DNA of 20,800 bases from Candidatus Naiadarchaeum limnaeum. Its GTDB lineage: Archaea > Undinarchaeota > Undinarchaeia > Undinarchaeales > Naiadarchaeaceae. The stretch is taken from the NCBI GenBank assembly GCA_014189685.1, contig DVAB01000051.1, positions 1 through 20,800 on the forward strand. The letters run 5' to 3'. The stretch's first letter is position 1. The number at the start of each line of letters is the position of its first letter. The translations under genes and the position numbers were made by a program. This document shows, in pieces, positions 1-6,155 of this stretch. A model generated the notes under the pieces. It did not search any database. It worked only from the letters and a program-made list of their open reading frames with translations, and was not told the DNA's origin.

Positions 1-1293
1 AAACTTTACAAATCGACACTGGCTAAAGTTAATTGGGCCAGTATTGTTAGGAATTGTAAGAATGTTTCCTGCTGCAGTAGCTAAATCAAGATATCCATCG
101 TAATTAAAATCTGCTATATTTAATCCAATGCCGTTTTGAGGATCTCTTGAGAAGATATTCCATTGTGCTATATTAGATGTTCCGGTATTGTTAAAAATAA
201 AAGTACCTCCGGTTGTAACACTTGCCAGATCCAGATCTCCATCGTTATCAAAATCAGCTGCTCTAGTAACCCTAGGAGTGGCGCTGTCTGCAAGAGTGGC
301 TGTCATATTAAACCAGTCCCACTTTCTTATATCTAAAGTACCCGTATTGTTTAATATTGAAATATTGTCTATGCCTGCAAAAGCTATATCGTTCCATCCA
401 TTGTTATCAAAATCAGCAACAACAACATGATAAGAAGTGCTTGTTGTGATAAATCCAGGTGATCTATTTATGCTCCCCCACTGGGCTAGGTTAACAGTCC
501 CTGTGTTGTTCCAAGATGTGAGCACACCATTTTCTTGTACCATACTTACAACATCCAAATCCCCATCGTTATCCAGATCACCAACAGCGACTGAGTTCGC
601 CGTGCCGGGCGCTAAATTTGAAAAGCTGTTCCACTGAGTTATGTTCACATTTCTTGTATTGTTGTAAATTGTGATATCGTTACTGATCTGAGCTACAACT
701 ACGTCAGTATCGTTATCAGCATCAAAATCTCCAAATGCATGGCTTCCCTTGCCCGTAGTTACATTAAAGAGTTGCCAAGTTGCAATATTTGCAACTCCTG
801 TATTGTTATAGATGGAAATGTTTGTTGAAGTTGAAAAAAATACATCCAGATCTCCATCTAAATCAAAATCAGCTGCCCCGGATTGAGGCGAGGAAGAACC
901 TGGTAGAGTTGTTGTTGCGTTTAAAAACCCCCAATTGCTTATATTCGGCCCCCCTGGAATTGTTCTAAAGAGAGTAACATTTACATTCCAAGCCCCCAAA
1001 CCCGCAGTTCCATTTCCATTTGTAACATTCACAGTAACATTAATTGTGTTTTTTACACCTGCTTTTATCTGAGGAGGAAAAGTTATGTTTGTAATTACAA
1101 TGTCAGGATTTGAGGCGCGGGTTGCATTTTGAAAATAAGGAGAAACTTTTGTTGGCCCGATTAAAAGTCCTTCCTTTACAGGGCCGAAAATTTGCAGAAA
1201 AACAAAAACAATAAAAATAATTGTAGCAAGGACTAAAAAATTTAGGAAATTTTTTTTAAAACTTTTCTTCAAAGATTTTTTGCGCAATTTCAT
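1..1293 (-). CDS. Membrane-anchored FG-GAP/VCBS repeat surface protein (C-terminus beyond left edge)
   Basis: An open frame of 431 codons runs from ATG at 1293 to the window edge without a stop, so the C-terminus is missing. Residues 1-16 are very basic and 17-37 form a hydrophobic anchor. Residues 60-110 look like a CARDB or Ig-type beta domain. From residue 140 there are six repeats of 47-55 residues, each with a calcium-loop motif of the D-x-D-x-D-G-D-x-D type (near 142, 189, 239, 294, 347 and 394; for example DFDNDGDLD). Each is followed about 20-25 residues later by NNTG-x-x-N-I-x-Q-W. FG-GAP/VCBS repeats of this kind form blades of extracellular beta-propellers, often in adhesion or carbohydrate contact. 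Many N-x-S/T sequons fit an N-glycosylated surface protein. The start is supported by a box A about 26-33 bases upstream, which suggests a leaderless mRNA. The family call is firm; the ligand is unknown. Confidence 0.85.
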   Translation of the reverse strand, partial: MKLRKKSLKKSFKKNFLNFLVLATIIFIVFVFLQIFGPVKEGLLIGPTKVSPYFQNATRASNPDIVITNITFPPQIKAGVKNTINVTVNVTNGNGTAGLGAWNVNVTLFRTIPGGPNISNWGFLNATTTLPGSSSPQSGAADFDLDGDLDVFFSTSTNISIYNNTGVANIATWQLFNVTTGKGSHAFGDFDADNDTDVVVAQISNDITIYNNTRNVNITQWNSFSNLAPGTANSVAVGDLDNDGDLDVVSMVQENGVLTSWNNTGTVNLAQWGSINRSPGFITTSTSYHVVVADFDNNGWNDIAFAGIDNISILNNTGTLDIRKWDWFNMTATLADSATPRVTRAADFDNDGDLDLASVTTGGTFIFNNTGTSNIAQWNIFSRDPQNGIGLNIADFNYDGYLDLATAAGNILTIPNNTGPINFSQCRFVKF

Positions 1294-1318
1294 GCCATTT
1301 TTTATAGTTTAGGGCAAG

Positions 1319-1326
1319 TTAAATAA
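1319..1326 (-). promoter_or_regulatory. Box A for the FG-GAP protein gene
   Basis: Read on the minus strand this is TTATTTAA. It lies 26-33 bases before the ATG at 1293, the spacing expected for a leaderless archaeal transcript. A second AT-rich stretch (TATAAA) lies only about ten bases before the ATG and is too close to act as box A. Confidence 0.45.
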
Positions 1327-1426
1327 GTTATGCGGGCAAAAAAATGGAAAAAATTAAAAATTTGCTGAAAAAATATATGCATTTCAGAGGCGAAAAGCTT
1401 AAATACTAACTTTTGTTAGCCCAATT

Positions 1427-1496
1427 AACGCGCACCTCAATTTCCTCTGGAAGTTTGAGGGCGTTGGGTAGTATAATTTTTATCTTTCATACTACC
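1427..1496 (+). ncRNA. Possible structured small RNA or long ftsZ leader
   Basis: Two adjacent hairpins are visible. In the first, AACGC (1427-1431) and CCTCAA (1435-1440) pair with TTGAGG (1455-1460) and GCGTT (1461-1465), leaving a three-base bulge. In the second, GGTAGTAT (1467-1474) pairs with ATACTACC (1489-1496) over a 14-base loop. A box A-like CTTAAATAC at about 1398-1406 would place transcription start near 1427, exactly where the first stem begins. I do not recognise an RNA family: there is no tRNA T-arm, SRP domain or obvious C/D motif. It could equally be a leader of a second, longer ftsZ transcript, or inverted operator sites. Confidence 0.3.
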
Positions 1497-1569
1497 ACTT
1501 AAAAATAACTGGCTTTGCCGGGGAGAGAAAAAATATTGTTGCTGGGAGATCTCTCGCACTCAAGGACTG

Positions 1570-1580
1570 TTATTTAAATA
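1570..1580 (+). promoter_or_regulatory. Proximal box A of ftsZ
   Basis: TTATTTAAATA lies 32-42 bases before the ftsZ ATG. This predicts a start of transcription near 1600 and a leader of only about ten bases. A GGGGG purine run at 1598-1602, about ten bases before the ATG, is a possible Shine-Dalgarno site at the extreme 5' end. A more distant box A near 1398 could drive a longer transcript. Confidence 0.5.
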
Positions 1581-1611
1581 AAAATCTAAAAAAATTAGGG
1601 GGACAAAAAAT

Positions 1612-2721
1612 ATGGCAATGGATTTTGTTGTTAAAAATGCACTAGCACGAGATACTGCAAAGACTACCTCTGCTGCCATGGGCCATGCAAAAATTGTAGT
1701 TGTTGGAACAGGAGGAGCAGGAAACAACTCAGTAACACGATTGATGGACATGGGAGGGGTTCAGGGAGCAACATCTGTAATTGTAAATACAGATATGCAA
1801 CACCTCGAAGTTAGCAAGGCGGATGTAAAACTGCTCATTGGATATAATATAACACAGGGACTTGGAGCAGGGGGATATCCTGAAATTGGAAGGCAAGCAG
1901 CAGAAGCTTCCAAAAAAGAACTAAGAGAAATTTTGCACGGAGCGCATCTATGCTTCATAACAGCGGGGCTTGGAGGCGGAACAGGAACAGGCTCAATTCC
2001 AATAGTTGCTGAGGTTGCAAAGGCCGAGGGAGCTATTGTAGTAGCGACTGTTACAATGCCTTTTGACTTGGAAAAAGCAAGAATTTTCAAGGCAGAGGAA
2101 GGGCTTCTAGATCTAAGAAAACATGCTGACACAGTTGTTGTAATAGACAACAACAAGCTTGTTGAATATGTTCCGAACTTGCCAATAAACCAGGCATTTG
2201 CAGTTGCAGATGAGTTAATAGCGATGATGATAAAGGGAATAACAGAAACTATTACAGTCCCATCGCTCATGAACTTGGACTTTGCAGATGTAAGAACAAT
2301 TATGACAAACGGCGGAGTGGCAATGATTGGAGTGGGCGAAAGTGATACTAAAAGTAGAGTAGAGGAAGCTGTCCGCTCAGCATTAAGCCACCCACTATTG
2401 GATGTTGATTATGCAGGAGCAAACGGAGCCCTTATACATGTAACCGGAGGGCCGGACATGACTCTTGCAGAGGTCACAGACGCTGGAGAAGCGATTTCTG
2501 GAGCTCTTGACCCGCATGCAAACATAATCTGGGGCGCAAGAGTAGATCCAACAATGGAAGGCCGCATTCGAGTTATGGCTATTATAACAGGAGTAAAGAG
2601 CCCGAACATACTTGGAAAGACAGATCAGCTCTCAACTTCTGAGATAAGGCCACAGAGAAGGCCGTTAAAAATCGCCCAGAAACCGAAAACTCTGGAAGAT
2701 TTGAACATAGATTACTTATAG
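1612..2721 (+). CDS. ftsZ: Cell division GTPase FtsZ (archaeal, FtsZ1-like)
   Basis: This 369-residue protein is a tubulin-family GTPase that polymerises into the division ring at mid-cell. All the family landmarks are visible: the nucleotide-binding GTGGAGNN loop at 32-39, the tubulin signature GGGTGTG at 121-127, and the T7 loop NLDFAD at 221-226 that completes the GTPase site of the neighbouring subunit. About 25 residues precede the first strand. The C-terminus is a short basic linker ending in DLNIDYL, like the conserved tail by which archaeal FtsZ binds partner proteins. The start at 1612 is preceded by a GGGGG run. Sequence style suggests FtsZ1 rather than FtsZ2, but I cannot prove that by eye. 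The gene appears monocistronic: a terminator-like hairpin follows, and the secE/spt5 genes often found after archaeal ftsZ are absent. Confidence 0.97.
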   Translation: MAMDFVVKNALARDTAKTTSAAMGHAKIVVVGTGGAGNNSVTRLMDMGGVQGATSVIVNTDMQHLEVSKADVKLLIGYNITQGLGAGGYPEIGRQAAEASKKELREILHGAHLCFITAGLGGGTGTGSIPIVAEVAKAEGAIVVATVTMPFDLEKARIFKAEEGLLDLRKHADTVVVIDNNKLVEYVPNLPINQAFAVADELIAMMIKGITETITVPSLMNLDFADVRTIMTNGGVAMIGVGESDTKSRVEEAVRSALSHPLLDVDYAGANGALIHVTGGPDMTLAEVTDAGEAISGALDPHANIIWGARVDPTMEGRIRVMAIITGVKSPNILGKTDQLSTSEIRPQRRPLKIAQKPKTLEDLNIDYL

Positions 2722-2729
2722 GCACGATT

Positions 2730-2764
2730 AAGGGGGAAAGCAAATTCCCCCTTCTCTTTTTTTT
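2730..2764 (+). terminator. Hairpin plus T-tract after ftsZ
   Basis: A perfect nine-base stem AAGGGGGAA (2730-2738) / TTCCCCCTT (2745-2753) with a six-base loop is followed by eight T residues (2757-2764). It has the shape of a bacterial intrinsic terminator. In archaea the T-run alone usually suffices, so the strong stem may also protect the mRNA 3' end. Confidence 0.75.
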
Positions 2765-2861
2765 AAATTAACCACATGGCTAACCTATCCAAGTTTTGAC
2801 CAGCTAAAACTCTAAATCGTTTCCTAATCCCTCCTTTTCCCAAAAATAGCAAATAAGAAGG

Positions 2862-2869
2862 TTTAAATA
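2862..2869 (+). promoter_or_regulatory. Box A of the small membrane protein gene
   Basis: TTTAAATA lies 27-34 bases before the ATG at 2896, consistent with a leaderless or nearly leaderless transcript. It separates this gene from ftsZ. Confidence 0.55.
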
Positions 2870-2895
2870 CTCTCAGCGGTTAGTTTAAGTTTGCC

Positions 2896-3186
2896 ATGGT
2901 AGAAATCGAACTCGCACACCCTTTATGGGTAAGCACCTTTGTGCTAGTCGGGTTGGTGCTACTGAAATACAGCGGCTTCATGGACAAGGTTAGAAGAGGC
3001 CTAGGATTTGCTGTGGCAGCAGTTGTCTTTTGGTGGTTAACTGCAGCAACAAGCATTGGCTTCTGGGGCCGCCCAGAGCTATTGCAAGCAGCAAGCGCAC
3101 TTGGAGTTATCTGGCAAGTAATTGCATGGATACTACTCCTTGTTGGAGCGTTTTTAGTAGCAAGCGACTTGGCAAAGGCAAGATAA
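2896..3186 (+). CDS. Small three-helix membrane protein, function unknown
   Basis: The product has 96 residues. Three hydrophobic helices are visible, at roughly residues 9-24, 37-58 and 69-91, with a short basic stretch (KVRR) between the first two. I do not recognise a family. By eye the gene is richer in G and C than the glycosyltransferase genes beside it and uses codons like those of ftsZ, which may mean steady high expression. It has its own box A just after the ftsZ terminator, and a T-rich stretch follows. It may be a lineage-specific envelope protein; no function can be inferred from position because the next genes are on the other strand. Confidence 0.75.
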   Translation: MVEIELAHPLWVSTFVLVGLVLLKYSGFMDKVRRGLGFAVAAVVFWWLTAATSIGFWGRPELLQAASALGVIWQVIAWILLLVGAFLVASDLAKAR

Positions 3187-3210
3187 AACTATAGAACAAA
3201 ATTTTCTTCC

Positions 3211-3226
3211 GCTTTTTTCTTTTTTG
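3211..3226 (+). terminator. T-rich terminator after the small membrane protein gene
   Basis: Two T runs (3213-3218 and 3220-3225) interrupted by a single C lie about 25 bases after the stop codon at 3186. Archaeal RNA polymerase stops at such T-rich tracts. No strong stem precedes them. Confidence 0.4.
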
Positions 3227-3270
3227 CGAAAAACTAGCGCAAGCTTTATTCGAATTCTTTCAAAAATTGC

Positions 3271-5130
3271 TTATTCTAACTGATTTTGTTCTACTTTATA
3301 TATTTGCAATAAGTATTTTTTAGGTATAGTTATCCTACGAAATCCGATGCTCGGCTCATAAACCCCCGTAACAAAATCATAACTGTCTTGCGCATAATCT
3401 TTCTCTTCAAAAACAATATTGCTAAATAAGGATTCATAAAATCTTATATCGATTGCCCTTCTCTCGCACCCCAGCAAAGTAAAGTAGCTTACATTATAGC
3501 CCTTCATTACTTTTACAATATTTTCCATCGAAGCGCTAGGAAATTCCAAGTATTTTCTCCCATTATAAAAGTGAAAAACAGCGACATCGCAACCCATTAT
3601 AACAGCGTCGCTCTCAGTCTCATTATATACAGTTCCAGCCAAGAGCATCATATCTTTTGATCTAGTATCATCCTGAAAAGGAAAGGGTGCATTCTTATCT
3701 AAAAATTTTCCAAAAGTTTGCGGCAGGCTTGACAATACAAAGATTATCAAAAGAGATACTATGATTTTTTCAATTTGCCCTGCGCTGAGCTGCGGTTTTG
3801 GTATTTTACCGCTTATCTTTTGTACTAATTTCTCTAAAGCAACCCACGAGTATACAAGCAAAACCGGCACTACTACGAGCCAATATCTTCCTCCGCCTGG
3901 CCATATTACAGAGAAGAAGAGTGCAAAAAAGACCCAGAGGAGAATGAAGGTTGCGTCCTCTTTATTATCCTTTCTGAATAAGTATAAAGAAGTTGATAGT
4001 ATACCAATATAGGGTATTGAAAGTAAAAGCGCAGAGATTGTTAGTTGATACTTAAGCGTAAGTAGACCAGAATTAGTCAAAAGGAATGCGCCTATTCCAA
4101 AAATTATTAAAAAAGCAACCCATACAGAAAATCTTTTTGTAAACTCTTTAATATTTTTAAAAGAAAGTCCAATAAAAGTAAGTAGGTTTAGCAACATAAA
4201 GTTAGAAAACTGGCTTCCTAAACTTGTAATCAATCTATTTGTATAAACAACGTGGAATGGGAAAGGACCTTGCAAATTAAGCAGAGTAAAGAGGCTTGGT
4301 TTGGTATTTAACCAAAAAAAACTAAAGAATAATGATTCATAATAACCACCATATCCTAGTAGCCATCCGGCATACTTATTCACTGTAAAAAAAGGATCGT
4401 TAAAGAGTAAATAATTTCTCACAAGCCATGGAGAAATAACTGCAAGCGCAACTAGCATGCCATAAATGAATTTTCTTGAAAAACCTTTTTTCATTAAATA
4501 ATAAGCTAATATTATTGCAGGTATAACTGTAATTGTTGCTTGTCGTATCAAGTAAGAAAATCCTAAGAAAAAACCCATTATCAAAAACCATTTTGTGTTA
4601 TCTTCTTTTAGCCCTTTGTAAAAGAAATAAATTGAGGCAACAACAAAGAACGCGAACATAGTATCGCGCTCGCCCCCAAAACTAAGGTTGAATATTGTCG
4701 GATAAACTAGCATTGAAACCGCTGCCAAAAATCCAATTCTATTATTAAAAAATTCTTTTCCCAAAAAGTAAGTTAAGATTGGAAACAAAATTATTCCGAT
4801 AATCATGCTTGGCAATTTAACAGCAAAGGCTGTTTTTCCGAATAACAGTATGGAAGGAATTAAAATTAAAGAAACCCCCGGAAAGCCGTATTCCTCTGGG
4901 TGCGTAATGGAATCAAAAAAAATAAAATATTGGTTTATATAATCTAATGTAAAGCCTTCACCCTTCAAAAAGTTCTCAGCAGCCTCTGAATAGTGAGCAG
5001 GATCTGAAGTGCCGATAAAGTTTATTTTTGAAACAAAATAGGCTTGAACAATAAAAGCTACAATGCTTACAAGCAAAATTGCGATTAAAAAGAGATCGTA
5101 TTTTTTAGCAACAGGTTTTTGTTCATTCAT
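3271..5130 (-). CDS. GT-C family glycosyltransferase (PMT_2/ArnT-like), paralogue 1
   Basis: This 619-residue polytopic membrane protein belongs to the GT-C fold group that uses polyprenyl-phosphate sugars and acts on the outer face of the membrane. A first helix at 12-33 is followed by an outer loop with the likely catalytic acid in GTSD (D43), then the conserved HPEEYGFPGVS stretch near 78, and about ten more helices. Residues after about 480 form a soluble outer domain with two cysteines (C514 in IMGCD and C555 in LLGCERR) shared by all three paralogues here, possibly a disulfide. The STT3 motif WWDxG is not seen, so this is not an oligosaccharyltransferase. It starts 15 bases after the secreted Ig/FN3-like gene and is probably cotranscribed with it, hinting that this protein or similar ones are targets. 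The transferred sugar is unknown. Confidence 0.85.
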   Translation of the reverse strand: MNEQKPVAKKYDLFLIAILLVSIVAFIVQAYFVSKINFIGTSDPAHYSEAAENFLKGEGFTLDYINQYFIFFDSITHPEEYGFPGVSLILIPSILLFGKTAFAVKLPSMIIGIILFPILTYFLGKEFFNNRIGFLAAVSMLVYPTIFNLSFGGERDTMFAFFVVASIYFFYKGLKEDNTKWFLIMGFFLGFSYLIRQATITVIPAIILAYYLMKKGFSRKFIYGMLVALAVISPWLVRNYLLFNDPFFTVNKYAGWLLGYGGYYESLFFSFFWLNTKPSLFTLLNLQGPFPFHVVYTNRLITSLGSQFSNFMLLNLLTFIGLSFKNIKEFTKRFSVWVAFLIIFGIGAFLLTNSGLLTLKYQLTISALLLSIPYIGILSTSLYLFRKDNKEDATFILLWVFFALFFSVIWPGGGRYWLVVVPVLLVYSWVALEKLVQKISGKIPKPQLSAGQIEKIIVSLLIIFVLSSLPQTFGKFLDKNAPFPFQDDTRSKDMMLLAGTVYNETESDAVIMGCDVAVFHFYNGRKYLEFPSASMENIVKVMKGYNVSYFTLLGCERRAIDIRFYESLFSNIVFEEKDYAQDSYDFVTGVYEPSIGFRRITIPKKYLLQIYKVEQNQLE

Positions 5131-5145
5131 CGTTAAAAATTTCAG

Positions 5146-5808
5146 TTATGCCGGCCTCCCGCCTTTTGTCTTTGCAGTGTCATTCGTCCACTCGCCAGTA
5201 TTTCCAGCATTGTCAACTGGTCGCACTTCTAGCTCATAAGTTGTATTTTTAGTTAACCTAGTCGCTTGATACCAATTTACAGGCGCAGAAACATTCTCTT
5301 TGAAAACATTATCAAGATAAACTTCTGCATGGTTGTAATCAGAATTGATTGGATTTGTCCATGTCCAATTTATTTTTGAGCCTGTTGTCATTGTTTCGTT
5401 TAGGTTTGTTATTGGGGCCGGCGGGGCATCTATTACAACATAGCGCTCATGGCTTAAGCCTGTTCTTCCAAATGTATCGTTTGCATAGACTTTAAAGGTA
5501 TAGTTTCCGTCTGCTAGTGACGTCTTGCTCCTAAACCAATTTATACCACTGCCGGACATCGATTCGTTTGTACCATTCCATTGCAGAGTTGCTGAGCTCC
5601 CCTCTTTATTCAGAGTAACATTTATAAAGGTGTAGTTTTTGTTTATTATTTCGTTGTTTGGGGTTGGCAGTACAAAGTGGACAATGGTTTCGCTAAGGTT
5701 AACAGGGCATCGGAAAGACCAGTTACTAAAATCTGCGCCAAAAGATGCCTTGGTGTAAAAAATTAGAATACAAAATATTGCTATAATCTCAATTTTTTTA
5801 CTAGCCAC
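5146..5808 (-). CDS. Secreted Ig-like/FN3-like surface protein
   Basis: The product has 220 residues. Residues 1-24 are a signal peptide: a basic start, a hydrophobic core, then cleavage near ASFGA. Residues about 40-130 match a beta-sandwich repeat common in archaeal surface proteins, recognised by the LADGNYTFKVYANDT pattern. Residues 131-215 resemble a fibronectin type III domain (WTWTNP ... Y-E-L ... VDNAGNTG). About a dozen N-x-S/T sequons suggest heavy N-glycosylation. No membrane anchor or cell-wall signal is seen at the C-terminus. The start is GTG at 5808, because an in-frame TAG lies directly upstream and a purine run (GGTAGG) precedes it. The glycosyltransferase gene follows after 15 bases. 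It may be a small glycosylated exoprotein, or an accessory to the glycosyltransferase. Confidence 0.75.
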   Translation of the reverse strand: MASKKIEIIAIFCILIFYTKASFGADFSNWSFRCPVNLSETIVHFVLPTPNNEIINKNYTFINVTLNKEGSSATLQWNGTNESMSGSGINWFRSKTSLADGNYTFKVYANDTFGRTGLSHERYVVIDAPPAPITNLNETMTTGSKINWTWTNPINSDYNHAEVYLDNVFKENVSAPVNWYQATRLTKNTTYELEVRPVDNAGNTGEWTNDTAKTKGGRPA

Positions 5809-5840
5809 CTACCCGACCTCAGAAAGCCTGATGATTAAAA

Positions 5841-5849
5841 ATATATAAA
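5841..5849 (-). promoter_or_regulatory. Box A for the Ig/FN3 gene and its downstream glycosyltransferase
   Basis: On the minus strand this reads TTTATATAT, 33-41 bases before the GTG at 5808. It predicts transcription start near 5820 and a leader of about twelve bases. It lies between the zinc-ribbon stop codon and the GTG. Confidence 0.5.
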
Positions 5850-5875
5850 GCTTTTCCTTTTGTATCAAAATTCTC

Positions 5876-6031
5876 TTATTCTACCTGATTTCTCCACTTC
5901 TCTGAAGTGCAGCGCGGGCAGCCGACATAGTGCGCAAAAGTCATATAATTGCAGTCCTGGCATACCCTTAGAACTGGTTTTGAGCGATATGCAAGTCCTG
6001 TCCCAACTCCGCCGGAATAAGATTCAACCAT
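5876..6031 (-). CDS. Small zinc-ribbon protein, 51 residues
   Basis: The frame from ATG 6031 to TAA 5876 encodes 51 residues. The first 20 are glycine- and serine-rich, and then come two cysteine pairs, VCQDC (C24, C27) and GCPRC (C38, C41), separated by ten residues: a classic four-cysteine zinc ribbon. The start is supported by a strong Shine-Dalgarno-like GGGAGG (6042-6047 on the minus strand) ten bases upstream. Zinc ribbons of this size occur in archaeal transcription and translation factors and in many uncharacterised adaptor proteins; I do not recognise which this is. Its own box A lies at 6134-6143. An in-frame TGA sits two codons upstream and separates it from a 25-codon frame. A 46-residue frame partly overlaps its 5' end in another phase, so the exact arrangement of this short region is not settled. 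Confidence 0.6.
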   Translation of the reverse strand: MVESYSGGVGTGLAYRSKPVLRVCQDCNYMTFAHYVGCPRCTSEKWRNQVE

Positions 6032-6034
6032 TTT

Positions 6035-6112
6035 TCAAATGCCTCCCAAATTTCTCTTTGAAAAACTTGCGAGGTAACAAATTTCAAGTCCTCGCCAAGT
6101 CTTTTTCCCCAT
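6035..6112 (-). CDS. Possible 25-residue leader ORF ahead of the zinc-ribbon gene
   Basis: ATG at 6112 lies about 22-31 bases after box A (6134-6143), the spacing of a leaderless start. The frame runs 25 codons to TGA at 6035-6037, and the zinc-ribbon ATG follows two codons later in the same phase. The peptide has no recognisable motif. It may be a leader peptide, part of a longer protein broken by a point mutation, or chance. Confidence 0.25.
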   Translation of the reverse strand: MGKKTWRGLEICYLASFSKRNLGGI

Positions 6113-6133
6113 GCCGGAATTAGCTTGATGGCT

Positions 6134-6143
6134 ATTTAAATAT
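6134..6143 (-). promoter_or_regulatory. Box A for the zinc-ribbon gene
   Basis: TATTTAAATA, which reads the same on both strands in its core, lies just after the stop codon of the second glycosyltransferase. On the minus strand it predicts a transcript starting near 6112, with either a leaderless 25-codon frame or an 80-base leader before the zinc-ribbon ATG. Confidence 0.5.
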
Positions 6144-6155
6144 TACTAAGATTTA

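Larger units (their letters stand above)
1294..1611. other. Non-coding intergenic region with promoters for both flanking genes
   Basis: This 318-base stretch between two divergent genes has no credible reading frame on either strand; the longest ATG frames I followed by hand are under 20 codons. It holds box A of the left gene, two box A candidates facing ftsZ (about 1398-1406 and 1570-1580), and a group of inverted repeats at 1406-1496. Further short complementary pairs lie at 1509-1521 (stem CTGGC/GCCGG, loop TTT) and 1523-1527 with 1551-1555 (GAGAG/CTCTC). Confidence 0.6.

Noticed and set aside
188-968. Three plus-strand frames of 62-80 codons at the left edge
   Set aside because: They are antisense to the continuous FG-GAP repeat frame on the minus strand, which has regular calcium-loop repeats.
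1461-1575. tRNA-like or split tRNA gene
   Set aside because: GGGTAGTAT looks a little like a D-arm, but there is no matching acceptor stem, anticodon arm or T-loop motif at the right spacing.
1761-2270. A 169-codon minus-strand frame inside ftsZ
   Set aside because: It is a shadow of the ftsZ codons; the plus-strand protein has every FtsZ motif.
5860-6123. An 87-codon plus-strand frame in the gap between two minus-strand genes
   Set aside because: It is antisense to the zinc-ribbon frame, has no recognisable motif or hydrophobic pattern, and lacks a suitably placed box A or Shine-Dalgarno site. The minus-strand reading with four cysteines and GGGAGG explains the region better.
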